In this document: positions 45,952 to 57,958 of the stretch, one piece after another
Layout: the number at the start of each line of letters is the position of its first letter
Numbering within the stretch: the first letter of the stretch is position 1
Translations under genes and position numbers: made by a program
Assembly (NCBI RefSeq): GCF_014648295.1
Contig: NZ_BMQV01000019.1
Location: forward strand, 1 to 64,000
Length of the DNA stretch: 64,000 nucleotides
Origin: Shewanella saliphila
Lineage (GTDB): Bacteria > Pseudomonadota > Gammaproteobacteria > Enterobacterales > Shewanellaceae
Direction: 5' to 3'
The notes under the pieces: model-generated
The model's database searches: none
What the model was told of the DNA's origin: nothing
What the model saw: only the letters and a program-made list of their open reading frames with translations

Positions 45952-47159
45952 TGATTCTCTTGGTGATTAAAATGATTAAAGTAAAAGCTAATAGGATTAT
46001 TGGCTTGCAGTGTTTTAACTGCACCTTCTGATAGATCGTCTAGCTTAATGACTTCTTTAACGTGCACATTTTCACTGATTAAAAAGCGAAAACTAGGGTC
46101 GGCGCCAGTCACATCGCAAGACCACACATGCGGTTTTTTTACATCTGCGGTTGTCATCATGACTTTGGCAATCGCGTCATCGCTTAAGCGGACAATGGTG
46201 CCTGGAGGATAGATACCAAGTATTTTAACCAACACAGAAATAAGTTTATCACTGTGCTTTTTACTGTGATTTTTAAATAAAATACCTAAGGCGACTTGCG
46301 GAGCACGATATTGATTAAGCAAGGTTTCGTAATCATTGGCTAATGATACAACTTGCGTAGTGATTAACAATTTAGCTTCGGTTAATTGGTGAGGAAAACC
46401 ACTGCCGTCAATAAACTCATGGTGGTGTAATACAATATCAAGCATCGCTTCAGGAAATAACCCAGTACGTTTTAGCATATCGTAGCCAAAGTTAGGGTGC
46501 ATTTTTAAAAAATTAGCTTCAACATCGGTTAATTCACCGCGTTTGCGCCTGATGTCTTCGGGGACTTTTAGCTTACCAATGTCATGAAACAAACTGCCTA
46601 GGGCGATATCTCGCTGTTCTGTTTTGCTTAATGACAATACATGAGCAATCATCATTGATAATACGGCTACCGAAATACCATGCTGAGTTACACTCACGTC
46701 AGCTTCGCCACTGCCCACTAGGGTTAAATGCGGCGTTTCGCTTTCGTACAAATGTTCAATTAAATCTTCAACTAACGTGGCGGCTTCACGGTAGGCGCCT
46801 TCTGGATCGCTCAACACTTTACCAAACACAGTGCGGCTGTCGTTAACAGACTTAACAAACCGTTGCTGACTGACTCGCATACTTTTTTTAGCTAATGGGC
46901 GGTAATCTATCTCTTTGACTTGCTCTTCTTCGACTGGGGTTTCTTCAATGACCTCTTCTATCTCAGGTAATAAATCATGGCCATCAATAACATAAACAAA
47001 TTCAACATCAAGGCCTTTAATCATCTCGATTTGCACTTGTTGTTCTAGTTTTACTTTACTGCGGAAAAATGGATGACTAGTCCACGACAACGGCAGCTTA
47101 ACGGTTAAACCGATAACCATTTGCGAAACAGGTATTTTGGTTAATTCTGTTTTTGCCAA
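45948..47159 (-). CDS. HD-GYP domain protein (putative c-di-GMP phosphodiesterase)
   Basis: It has 403 residues. N-terminal DUF3391 (KIPVSQMVIGLTVKLPLSW) is followed by an acidic linker (EEVIEETPVEEEQ) and an HD-GYP domain with LFHDIGKLKVP and HHHEFIDGSGFPHQL. The GYP signature reads GFP, a conservative change. It probably hydrolyses c-di-GMP. The C-terminal 60 residues are not typical and may be a separate small domain. Overlaps the epimerase-like gene. Confidence 0.9.
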   Translation of the reverse strand: MAKTELTKIPVSQMVIGLTVKLPLSWTSHPFFRSKVKLEQQVQIEMIKGLDVEFVYVIDGHDLLPEIEEVIEETPVEEEQVKEIDYRPLAKKSMRVSQQRFVKSVNDSRTVFGKVLSDPEGAYREAATLVEDLIEHLYESETPHLTLVGSGEADVSVTQHGISVAVLSMMIAHVLSLSKTEQRDIALGSLFHDIGKLKVPEDIRRKRGELTDVEANFLKMHPNFGYDMLKRTGLFPEAMLDIVLHHHEFIDGSGFPHQLTEAKLLITTQVVSLANDYETLLNQYRAPQVALGILFKNHSKKHSDKLISVLVKILGIYPPGTIVRLSDDAIAKVMMTTADVKKPHVWSCDVTGADPSFRFLISENVHVKEVIKLDDLSEGAVKTLQANNPISFYFNHFNHQENQ

Positions 47160-47230
47160 AGTCGTGATCCTTTCACAATAGCCTATGAGGCTGAAATGAG
47201 AATATCATTGGGGCGATGATGCCGTTATGA

Positions 47231-47731
47231 TTAATTACGTTTTTCTGTCACCTCAGACGGTTCATTGTCGTCGACAGTCCAATCGGCAAAGTAGTAATGT
47301 AACCGCTTTGATTTTAGTACATAAATAACAGACCAAAATAAAAAAAGTGCATCAAGTGAGTAACCCAGTTTAAATAAATAGTCATCATGCACGATTCGTT
47401 GCAGTAAAAACACCCCATCTAAAATAAGTAAAGCCCATAAAAACCAAATACTTTTACTAAACAGTGGCCTTAATATTAGCCAACTGCGTTTACGCTCGGC
47501 GATAATCAAGCCATAAACCAGTACCGCACCTACACCTGCCACTAACGCTAAGATAAAGTCAGTTTTTTCTGGGTAAAACAGCCGCACAAGCCCTGAACGG
47601 TCATTAAACTGAGTGAGTGAAGCGACAAAAATACACCACCCACGAGCCAAAAACACCAATATTAAATACAAAAATAGCGGTGGCTTGATATGACCGCGAT
47701 CATCGAGCCAGGTAATATGACTAAAATTCAC
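47231..47731 (-). CDS. DUF2919 family membrane protein (YfeZ-like)
   Basis: It has 166 residues with four hydrophobic segments (about 17-37, 59-77, 92-108 and 120-142). The N-terminus TWLDDRGHIKPPLFLYLILVFLARGW-type stretch is typical of DUF2919. Function unknown. It lies downstream of ligA on the same strand with a 54-bp gap, so could be in the ligA unit. Confidence 0.8.
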   Translation of the reverse strand: MNFSHITWLDDRGHIKPPLFLYLILVFLARGWCIFVASLTQFNDRSGLVRLFYPEKTDFILALVAGVGAVLVYGLIIAERKRSWLILRPLFSKSIWFLWALLILDGVFLLQRIVHDDYLFKLGYSLDALFLFWSVIYVLKSKRLHYYFADWTVDDNEPSEVTEKRN

Positions 47732-47785
47732 AATATACTCTTATCGGCGGCCATAGACATAAACTCAGTCTTCATCACGTCCAGA

Positions 47786-49825
<2,040 letters not shown>

Positions 49826-49878
49826 TTAAATTTTTCATCAAATAGCATAGACCGCTATTGCCGATGGGAATAAAACAA

Positions 49879-49902
49879 TTAAGGCCGCTGCTGCGGCCTT
49901 AA
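49879..49902 (-). terminator. stem-loop between zipA and ligA
   Basis: TTAAGGCCGC and GCGGCCTTAA flank TGCT. On the minus strand it is followed by TTGTTTTATT, a weak T-rich stretch. It may partly end the smc-zipA transcript before ligA. Confidence 0.55.
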
Positions 49903-49936
49903 AGCGGTAATGTTCAATACTATATTGAGTTTCTTC

Positions 49937-50992
49937 TTACGCAGCGTTTACACGTCTTATGTAGTCTTTTTTAGTGGCTTCAGACCAAGGTTGACGTTGG
50001 CCGTCAAGCAGCTCGGCGCCTAAATCATCAGCAATTTGATACGCCGAGTTAAGCATAATGGTAAAGTTCATCATTGGGTCGCCATATGCCGGTAAAGTCA
50101 TAAACATGACCACGCCCTGGGTAACAAACTGCTCCATATTATCTGGGTCAAATACCCCAGGCTTTAACATGTTTGCCAGTGAAAACAATACTTTTCCCGT
50201 GCCAGCGTTATCGATATGACGATGAAAAATATCCATATCGCCAAACTTAAAGTTAAGTGATAACAAGCTTGGCAATAATTCAGCGCCATTAATTTGCTCG
50301 CCCGGTTTTGCCACAACATGAAGTACTAACACATCAGTTGGCTCAATTGGCTCATCGATTTGCGGCGCAGGTTCGGCTTTAACTTCTGCAGAAACCGAAG
50401 GCTGTACTTGTGGTTCAGCTTCAACTGCTTGTGGCGCCTCGTCAAGAATGAGCGGTTCAATTTTGGCTGGCTCTGTCTTTGTCGATTCTGTTTTTGCTGG
50501 TGCAGGCTTGGTTGGCAGTGGCTTACCAGTATAGCTTTCTAATTTGGCGGTACTGGTTGATGGATTTACAATTTTTTTCGGGGTGCTCAACGAGGCGTGA
50601 GATGACGCCGCTTCTGACACCTGATCGTCGTCTGCAAATAATGGTTGTTGAGTCGGCTGCTGCGCTTTTGCAGGCGTTTGCTCAAATGCATCTTGCAGTG
50701 GCGTATCACTTAATTTGGGCTCTGTTGGCTTTTGACTTAAATTGGTTTTTAACACCGGTTTAATGACTGTTTCTTCAACTTCGTCAGCTTTGCGCACTCG
50801 CACTTGACCAATACCATCAGCATCGAACCCTTCTGAGTCACGACGTTGAGCTTGGTTTTTGTAAAATCCGGCCATCGGACTTTGCTTCATTGATTTAGGT
50901 TGTTGTTTTCTAATTGACCAAAAACCATGCACTAACACCGCAATAATTGCGATCGCGCCTAATATAAACAACACCAATTGTAGATCTTTCAT
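49937..50992 (-). CDS. zipA: cell division protein ZipA
   Basis: Inner-membrane FtsZ anchor of 351 residues. One N-terminal helix (about 5-25, LVLFILGAIAIIAVLVHGF) is followed by a long charged, Pro/Gln/Ala-rich linker with KTEPAKTE-like repeats and a C-terminal FtsZ-binding domain (from about 215: VLVLHVVAKPGEQINGAEL, GVVMFMTLPAYGDP). It lies 21 bp after smc and before ligA. Confidence 0.95.
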   Translation of the reverse strand: MKDLQLVLFILGAIAIIAVLVHGFWSIRKQQPKSMKQSPMAGFYKNQAQRRDSEGFDADGIGQVRVRKADEVEETVIKPVLKTNLSQKPTEPKLSDTPLQDAFEQTPAKAQQPTQQPLFADDDQVSEAASSHASLSTPKKIVNPSTSTAKLESYTGKPLPTKPAPAKTESTKTEPAKIEPLILDEAPQAVEAEPQVQPSVSAEVKAEPAPQIDEPIEPTDVLVLHVVAKPGEQINGAELLPSLLSLNFKFGDMDIFHRHIDNAGTGKVLFSLANMLKPGVFDPDNMEQFVTQGVVMFMTLPAYGDPMMNFTIMLNSAYQIADDLGAELLDGQRQPWSEATKKDYIRRVNAA

Positions 50993-51013
50993 TAGTATCC
51001 CTGTCTTTCAAAT

Positions 51014-54000
51014 TTATACCGCGTCGGCTAAGGCAACTGCGGCTTCAATATCCACTGCGACTATCCTTGAAACGCCTGGTTCATGCATAGTAACGCCAAT
51101 GAGTTGATCAGCCATTTCCATCGTTATTTTATTGTGACTGATATAGATAAACTGCACGCTTTGTGACATTTCTTGCAGCAAGCGGCAAAAACGTTCGACG
51201 TTGGCGTCATCCAAAGGTGCATCAACTTCATCTAACATACAAAAAGGTGCTGGATTTAGTCTAAAAATAGCAAAGACTAATGATAAAGCGGTTAACGCTT
51301 TTTCTCCACCACTAAGTAAATGTATGGTGCTATTCTTCTTACCTGGCGGTTGGGCCATGATGGTGACTCCGGTTTCGAGCAAGTCATCATCGGTGAGCGC
51401 TAAATAAGCTCGACCACCGCCAAACACTTTAGGGAACAACTGCCCTAAATCGTGATTGACCGCTTCGAATGTTGCTTTGAAGCGGGTTTTGGTTTCTTTG
51501 TCTATCTTTCTAATGGCATCTTCTAACGTGGTTAAGCCTTTATTTAGGTCATCATCTTGACGGTCTAAATAGGCTTTTCGCTCACGTTGAGTTTCAAATT
51601 CTTCAATTGCCGCGAGGTTAATCGCGCCTAAACGACTAATTTTTTGTTTGACCTTTTCGAGCTGCTCTGTCCACACACTCGCCGTTGCGTGTTCAGGCAT
51701 GTCGGCAATCACTTGTTGTAACTGAATTTGCTGCTCTTGCAGTAATTGCAGTTGTGCATTTGCTTGCCCTTTTAAACCCTCACGACGTAACTTTAACGCG
51801 CTTATCTTTTGAGTCAAGTCTTGTAACGCTACAAGCTGTTGTTTTTGCATCAATACTGAGCTATCAAAACTGGTTTGCAGTTCGGCTTGTTGGGCCCTAT
51901 TTTGTTGCAGTTGTTGCTGCAGGGCTTGCTGTTGCTCAAGCGCTTGCGTTAGCTGGGCCGATAATTGGGCAATTTGGTGCTCGCCACGTTGATGTTGATT
52001 GTCTTGCAACATTTTTTGCAGCTGAGTGTATTGGGCTGATAATTCAGTCTGTTTTTCTGTTTGCTGTTGTAATTGTTGCAGGCCAAGCGCTTGTTGAGTG
52101 GCATGTTGTTGCACTGTAGTTTGCTGTTGTGTCAGCTTGCTAACTGCCTCAAGCCGTTTTGTTTTGGTTTCTCGTAATTTAGCCTGACTATTTTGCCATG
52201 CATGTTGCGCCACTTCATGTTGATTAATGGCATCTGCCATTGCTTGCTCTTGGCTAAAGATTTGCGCTTCATACGCTTCAATCTGCAGTTGCTTGTCATG
52301 ATAGCTTTGCTCAAGCTTGGTCAGCAAATCATGACATTGTTGTTGCTTTTGCTGCTTATCATCACGCTGCTGTTGCAAACTGACTAAGGTTGATTGCAAC
52401 TTAGTTTGTTGTATTTGTAATTGATGACTGTGTTGTTGCACTTGACCTAATGCAAGTTGATCGTCTGCAACTTTTTGTGTGTGCTCAGTGAGTTGCTGCT
52501 GAGCTAAGTTAAGTTGATGCGCTAGCGATTCTAACTCTGCACTGAGTTCGTTGCGCTCTTGACTTAACACAATGGCCGACTGGCCTGATTGAGTATGATT
52601 TAACACAAAACCATGACCGACTAGATAGCCTTCTTGGGTGGCAATGTATTGATCATCTGCAATTTGAGGCAGCAACTGGCTTGCTTCATCAAGGTTTTGC
52701 GCCCAAACAACTGATTTAAACCAAGGTGCGAGATTGGCCTGGGTATTAAGCGCTTGGTTGCTTAGTACTTCACCTTGCGTAAAACCAATGCGACTGGGTG
52801 TTGCCATGCCTTGGGCTTGCGTCAGCACAGGCAATTGGCTCAGCCCTTGTAAGACCATATCAACCGCTTTCTCCCAACCGGGCTGCACATCAACCACTTG
52901 CCATAATTGTAGGCCTTCTGCTTGGGTGTGTCCGGCAAGTAACTCATCAATTAACTGCAATCGTGAATGTCGATGAGTCATGGTTTGCTTTAGGCTTTGA
53001 TACGCCTCACGATGCTGCTCAAGCGTATGCTGCAGCGAGCTGACTTGCTGTTCAAGTTCCTGCTGTTGTTCAAGGGTTGCGCTGAGCGTTTGATCTAATG
53101 AGGTTAATTCAGTTTCAGCCTCAAGCAACTGGGTTTGATTGTCTTGTTGATTGAGCGCTGTCAGTTCTTGATTCAGTTGCTGTTTTTGGCGGTCATCTTG
53201 TTGCAAAGCTTGCTGTTGATGGGTCAAACTCGATTGCGATAATGCCAACTGCATCTTAGTCGAGGCTAAGGTTTCTGCGTGTTGGGTGAGTTGAGTTTGT
53301 TGCTCATCACAGGCGTCTTCAACGATAGATAACTGCTCGTCAATGAGATCGAGTTCACTTTGCGCTTGCTCAGTTTGCGGTGCTAAAGCATCCGCTTGGG
53401 TAACAAGTTGTTGATAACTGTCACTTAAATTGGCAATGGTGCGCTCGCCAGTGGCTATTTGTTGTTGTAATCCACTGATTTGCTGCTGTAATTGAGTATC
53501 TTGTTGCTGCTGATGCTTAAGTTGCTGCTCAAATTTAGTGATATTGTTGCCGGTAAGATAATACTGTTCAACTAACTTATGCTCAGCGTCACTTAACTCT
53601 TCAAGCTGCTGTTTTAGTTGAGTGACTGTGGTTTCGCTATGTCGGCTGGTTGTTTGCAACTGTTCGGCTTGGGTTTCAAGCACGCTTGACTCTTGGTCAA
53701 GTTTGTCAGTTTGATTTAATAATTCTTGATAGCGGATCACTAATAACTGGCTGTGCAATAAACGTTCGTTCGTTTTAAGCTCGCGGTACTGTAAAGCCGC
53801 TTTAGCTTGTTGTGATAATTTGTCGAGCTGCGCGCCTAATTCAACTCTAATGTCGTTTAAGCGTTCAAGATTTTCTCGGGTATGTCGAATGCGGTTTTCG
53901 GTTTCACGGCGGCGCTCTTTATAACGAGAAATCCCTGCGGCTTCTTCAATAAACACTCGTAATTCTTGCGGCTTAGATTCGATTAAGCGAGAAATGGTCC

Positions 54001-54439
54001 CTTGTTCAATGATCGCATAACTGCGCGGTCCAAGGCCGGTGCCCATAAACAGTTCGGTAATGTCTTTACGACGACACTTTTGACCATTTAAAAAATAGGT
54101 GGATTCACTGTCGCGGTTAACCTGACGTTTAACAGAGATTTCTTGGTAACTGGCATATTGTCCGGCTAAGCGGCCTTGGGAGTTTTCAAATACCAGTTCG
54201 ACACCGGCTACTGATATAGGTTTGCGGGCAGATGAGCCGTTAAAAATAACATCGGTCATCGAGTCGCCACGTAAATTTTTGGCGCTACTTTCTCCCAGCA
54301 CCCAACGCACGGCATCAATCACATTGGATTTACCACAACCGTTTGGACCAATAATTGCTGATAACGCATTATCAAAAGGGATTTTAGTTGGGTCTACAAA
54401 CGACTTAAATCCAGCAAGTTTTATTTGTTTTAATCTCAT
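51014..54439 (-). CDS. smc: chromosome condensin subunit SMC
   Basis: SMC ATPase of 1141 residues. Walker A GPNGCGKSNVIDA at about 32, Q-loop region next, hinge around 500-640, and C-terminal signature LLSGGEKALTALSLVFAIF with Walker B PFCMLDEVDAPLDDAN. The two long coiled coils are very Gln-rich, as in SbcC here. It would work with ScpA and ScpB (not in the window) in chromosome organisation. Presence of SMC rather than MukB suits Shewanella-type gammaproteobacteria. First gene of smc-zipA-ligA. Confidence 0.96.
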   Translation of the reverse strand: MRLKQIKLAGFKSFVDPTKIPFDNALSAIIGPNGCGKSNVIDAVRWVLGESSAKNLRGDSMTDVIFNGSSARKPISVAGVELVFENSQGRLAGQYASYQEISVKRQVNRDSESTYFLNGQKCRRKDITELFMGTGLGPRSYAIIEQGTISRLIESKPQELRVFIEEAAGISRYKERRRETENRIRHTRENLERLNDIRVELGAQLDKLSQQAKAALQYRELKTNERLLHSQLLVIRYQELLNQTDKLDQESSVLETQAEQLQTTSRHSETTVTQLKQQLEELSDAEHKLVEQYYLTGNNITKFEQQLKHQQQQDTQLQQQISGLQQQIATGERTIANLSDSYQQLVTQADALAPQTEQAQSELDLIDEQLSIVEDACDEQQTQLTQHAETLASTKMQLALSQSSLTHQQQALQQDDRQKQQLNQELTALNQQDNQTQLLEAETELTSLDQTLSATLEQQQELEQQVSSLQHTLEQHREAYQSLKQTMTHRHSRLQLIDELLAGHTQAEGLQLWQVVDVQPGWEKAVDMVLQGLSQLPVLTQAQGMATPSRIGFTQGEVLSNQALNTQANLAPWFKSVVWAQNLDEASQLLPQIADDQYIATQEGYLVGHGFVLNHTQSGQSAIVLSQERNELSAELESLAHQLNLAQQQLTEHTQKVADDQLALGQVQQHSHQLQIQQTKLQSTLVSLQQQRDDKQQKQQQCHDLLTKLEQSYHDKQLQIEAYEAQIFSQEQAMADAINQHEVAQHAWQNSQAKLRETKTKRLEAVSKLTQQQTTVQQHATQQALGLQQLQQQTEKQTELSAQYTQLQKMLQDNQHQRGEHQIAQLSAQLTQALEQQQALQQQLQQNRAQQAELQTSFDSSVLMQKQQLVALQDLTQKISALKLRREGLKGQANAQLQLLQEQQIQLQQVIADMPEHATASVWTEQLEKVKQKISRLGAINLAAIEEFETQRERKAYLDRQDDDLNKGLTTLEDAIRKIDKETKTRFKATFEAVNHDLGQLFPKVFGGGRAYLALTDDDLLETGVTIMAQPPGKKNSTIHLLSGGEKALTALSLVFAIFRLNPAPFCMLDEVDAPLDDANVERFCRLLQEMSQSVQFIYISHNKITMEMADQLIGVTMHEPGVSRIVAVDIEAAVALADAV

Positions 54440-54467
54440 GTTGCCAGTTCAGGTACGCATTAAAAGG

Positions 54468-54503
54468 AAAAAGCAGCTCACTTTAGCAATTGAGCTGCAT
54501 TTT
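54468..54503. promoter_or_regulatory. terminator-like hairpin in the smc leader
   Basis: GCAGCTCA (54473-54480) pairs with TGAGCTGC (54491-54498). On the minus strand it is followed by TTTTTCC, about 30 bp before the smc start codon; on the plus strand by ATTTTG. No minus-strand gene lies upstream, so it is within the smc 5' leader or upstream of an unseen promoter and may act as an attenuator. Confidence 0.45.
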
Positions 54504-54599
54504 GTAACGATTTTTATCCTTTTGATACAGTTTAACGCTTGTTTTATTGCCGTTGGCTGGTCAAAATTAGTGGCATGAGTCACAAAATAGGCGCGTTAG

Positions 54600-55373
54600 A
54601 TGATAAATAACTCTCAGAGCATGAAGAAGAGCGGTGTTAATTATTTTATTCAAGGCTTTCAATTGATTAAACAGCCGGGTTTACGCTCGTTTGTGTTTAT
54701 CCCTTTAATGATCAATTTAATCCTTTTTGCTGGGGCAATGTACCTTGCCGTGGGCCAACTGACAGTGCTGTTTGATTGGATGAACGGCCAACTACCAGAC
54801 TACCTTAGTTGGTTGCACTTTTTTTTATGGCCATTAGCAGTGTTAACCATGCTTGTGGTGATGTCGTTTATATTCAGCTCAGTAATGAATTGGTTAGCCG
54901 CCCCCTTTAACGGCTTACTTGCTGAAAAGGTAGAGCAGCACCTCACGGGTAAAAACTTAAATACCGGCACATCAATCGATATGGTCAAAGATTTACCACG
55001 GATCCTTGGCCGTGAATGGACTAAATTGAAATACTACTTACCCAGAGCGCTACTGTTTTTGGTGTTATTTTGGGTGCCTGTCATTGGTCAAACTGCCGCA
55101 CCTATATTGTGGTTTTTATTTACCGCGTGGATGATGGCAATTCAATATTGTGATTACCCGTTTGACAACCACAAGGTTGCTTTTAATGACATGAAATTTG
55201 CCCTAAAAAATACCAAAGGCTCAAGCTTCAGTTTTGGCGCAGCTGTGACATTATTCTCTATGATCCCAATTGTTAATTTTATTGTGATGCCCGTGGCCAT
55301 TTGTGGCGCAACATCAATGTGGGTAGATAAATATCGTGAAGCCTATAAACACCCAACGATTGCCCCAGAGTAA
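54600..55373 (+). CDS. cysZ: sulfate transporter CysZ
   Basis: Inner-membrane sulfate importer of 257 residues, E. coli CysZ-like. N-terminal YFIQGFQLIKQPGLRSFVFIP matches the family; four or more hydrophobic segments follow, with WLAAPFNGLLAEKVE and the C-terminal IPIVNFIVMPVAICGATSMW. Supplies sulfate for cysteine synthesis, complementing cysE and cysK. Divergent from smc. Weak ribosome site. Confidence 0.92.
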   Translation: MINNSQSMKKSGVNYFIQGFQLIKQPGLRSFVFIPLMINLILFAGAMYLAVGQLTVLFDWMNGQLPDYLSWLHFFLWPLAVLTMLVVMSFIFSSVMNWLAAPFNGLLAEKVEQHLTGKNLNTGTSIDMVKDLPRILGREWTKLKYYLPRALLFLVLFWVPVIGQTAAPILWFLFTAWMMAIQYCDYPFDNHKVAFNDMKFALKNTKGSSFSFGAAVTLFSMIPIVNFIVMPVAICGATSMWVDKYREAYKHPTIAPE

Positions 55374-55391
55374 TCGATACCTATAGACACT

Positions 55392-55418
55392 AGCCTGCTC
55401 AAATGAGCGGGCTTTTTT
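55392..55418 (+). terminator. intrinsic terminator after cysZ
   Basis: AGCCTGCTC and GAGCGGGCT flank AAAT, followed by TTTTTT on the plus strand, 20 bp past the stop codon. One G-U pair in the stem. Confidence 0.88.
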
Positions 55419-55541
55419 ATCAAAACACCTCCCTACGCAACAAACACCCCGTAACAATTTATTGATATTTTATTTACAAATCAGACCTGCCATTAGCACT
55501 AATTTTTGCGACAATAGGCAAAATAACAATAACGAGAAACC

Positions 55542-57893
55542 ATGATTGTGATTAACTATTTTCGTGCGCTATTTGCGGTAAGCCTTATATCGAGCCTAAT
55601 GTCTCCATGCGTTTATGCGGGTTCGAGCCAACAATTTCATTTAGATATACCCACCATTAATGAAGAAATTAATGTCGATGGCGACATTAATGAGCCGGCC
55701 TGGCAACACGCTGCGCAAGTGATGTTGCAATATGAAACCTCACCCGCTGAAAATACCGCCGCCCCGGTTAATACTTATGCCAAAGTGTTTGCCTCGAACA
55801 CCAGTTTGTATTTTGCTTTTATTGCCCACGACCCTGCACCAGAAAATATCCGCGCCAATTTAAGAGACAGAGATAATGCATGGGGCGACGATATGGTGGG
55901 CATTAAACTCGATACCTTTAACAATGCCCGTTTGGCTTATCAGTTCTTTATCAATGCCTATGGGGTACAAAGCGATTCGATTGAAAATGAACTCACAGGT
56001 CAAGAAAGTGATGCCTGGGATGGTATTTGGTATAGCAGAGGTAAAATAACCGACCAAGGTTATCAAGTTGAAATACAACTGCCACTGCGCTTATTTAATT
56101 TTGATGATCGCCACCCTGTGCAAACATGGGGAATAGAGTTGGTGCGTTTTTATCCAAGAAACGAAACTCATCGTCTGTCGACTCACCAAATTGATCGCAA
56201 TGTGTCATGTCAGCTTTGCCAACTCGGTACGGCGACAGGCCTTGCTGGTGCAACACAAGGTAAAGACCTGCAATTGACCCCCTCACTGGTCGCCAATCAA
56301 AATAGTCAACGTGATGTTGCGCCCACAGGTCCATGGACTGACGATACCAATGTTGAAGCAGGTTTAGATTTACGCTGGGGGATCACGCCAACCACCTTAT
56401 TAAATGCCACCATTAACCCTGATTTCTCTCAGGTTGAGGCGGATGCCGGCCAATTAGATGTGAACAACACCTTTGCCCTATTTTTTCCTGAAAAACGCGC
56501 CTTCTTTTTAGACAATAAAGACTACTTTGACACCCAATTAGATTTACTCCATACCCGTAATATTGGCTCGCCTGATTATGGTGTAAAGCTCACCAGTAAA
56601 ACCGATGACCATACTTTTGCCGTGTTGGCCGCCAATGACATTCAAAGCCAATTTTTGGTACCGGGCAATTTAAGCTCTGATATTGCGGTAATAGATGATA
56701 CTAGCCATAACGTTGCCAGTCGGTATCGTTTTGATCCCAGTAAGCAGTTTTCGGTGGGCGGTTTGCTAACCTTAAAGCAAGCCGACGATTATCATAACTA
56801 CCTTCTCAGTGGCGACATTAAATACCAACCGACCAAACAAGACACCTTTACCGCGCAATATGCGCACTCGGTTACCCAATATCCTGATGAGTTTTTTAAT
56901 CAGTTTTGCGGGAGCGACGATTGCGCTCAAGTCGTGGATGAATGTGACATTGGCGAGTGCGCGATTAACGAACGAGTACTGCGCACCCAAAAAGACGGCG
57001 AATTTAATGACGGTATGTACAATATCGCTTATGAACATCAACGCCGAAACTGATATGTGTCTAGCCAATATGAATCGATTGGCCGAGATTTTAGGGCCGA
57101 CTTAGGCTTTATTGATAAAGTTGATTTAGCTAAGTTCGTGTTTGGTGGGGGTTATACCTGGTATCCAGACGACCACTTCTTTAATCGAATTGAAGTTGGC
57201 GGCGATTGGGATATAACCCATACCCAACAACATGAACGCCTTGAACAAGAAACAGAAATGTTTATTGAATTTGAAGGTGGTTTGCAAAGTTATATTGCCG
57301 CAGGGGTTATTGAGCGCGAGCGAGTCGGTAGACGCCATGACCCAAGCGATATTGCCATTAATGGTAACACCACCATGTTTGAAGAAACCTTAGGTTGGTT
57401 TTACACTAATTTTACCCCTGTTGGCTCACTCAAATTAGAACTCGACATGTATTTTGGCGATGATATTGATTATGCCAATAACCGCCCTGCATCGGTCAAT
57501 ATGTTCAATCCTGGCGTTGAGTGGAAAATAACCGAGTCATTAGTGCTCGACATTTCACATCGTTACCAAATATTAGATGTTGACGATGGCCGCTTATTTA
57601 CAGCAAACCTCAGTGATTTAAGATTAAACTGGCAACTGACACTCAATAGCTTTATTCGTTTAAGCAGTGTTTATACCCGCATTGAGCGCGACCCTAGCCT
57701 GTATTTATACCAAAATCCAAATAGCCTTTATGAAGACCTAGGTAATGAGTTGCTTTATGGTTATAAATTAAACCCACAAAGTGTATTTTATCTTGGTTAT
57801 TCAGATGCTTTTATCGCTAATGATGACATAGACTCGCTGACTCAAAATGACAAAACCTTCTTTATGAAGGTCAGTTACGCCTGGTTGTTATAA
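55542..57893 (+). pseudogene. DUF5916/CBM9-like outer-membrane protein gene interrupted by an in-frame TGA
   Basis: Two open stretches, 55542-57053 (503 codons) and 57054-57893, lie in the same frame and are parted only by TGA at 57051-57053; together they make a 783-residue protein of normal type. The first part has a signal peptide (ends CVYAGSS), a CBM9-like domain (VDGDINEPAWQHA, WDGIWYSRG) and the start of a barrel (PDFSQVEADAGQLDVN, FFPEKRAFFLD). The second part completes the barrel and ends KVSYAWLL. The context RRN-stop-YVSSQYESIG suggests a Trp codon TGG changed to TGA. A GTG at 57057 could start the second half but has no ribosome site. Confidence 0.82.
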
Positions 57894-57900
57894 CGCAGGC

Positions 57901-57937
57901 AATAAAAATGCCGTTGATGGTGATCATTCAACGGCAT
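57901..57937 (-). terminator. intrinsic terminator after the GGDEF gene
   Basis: ATGCCGTTGA and TCAACGGCAT flank a ten-base loop; on the minus strand TTTTTATT follows. It lies about 20 bp past the stop codon of the REC-REC-GGDEF gene. Confidence 0.85.
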
Positions 57938-57958
57938 AATATTGTCATTAAGTTTGCT

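Noticed and set aside
57051..57053. Selenocysteine at the in-frame TGA
   Set aside because: No redox motif around it; neighbouring residues (RRN-YVS) suit Trp in a beta-barrel strand, and no downstream SECIS-like hairpin stood out.
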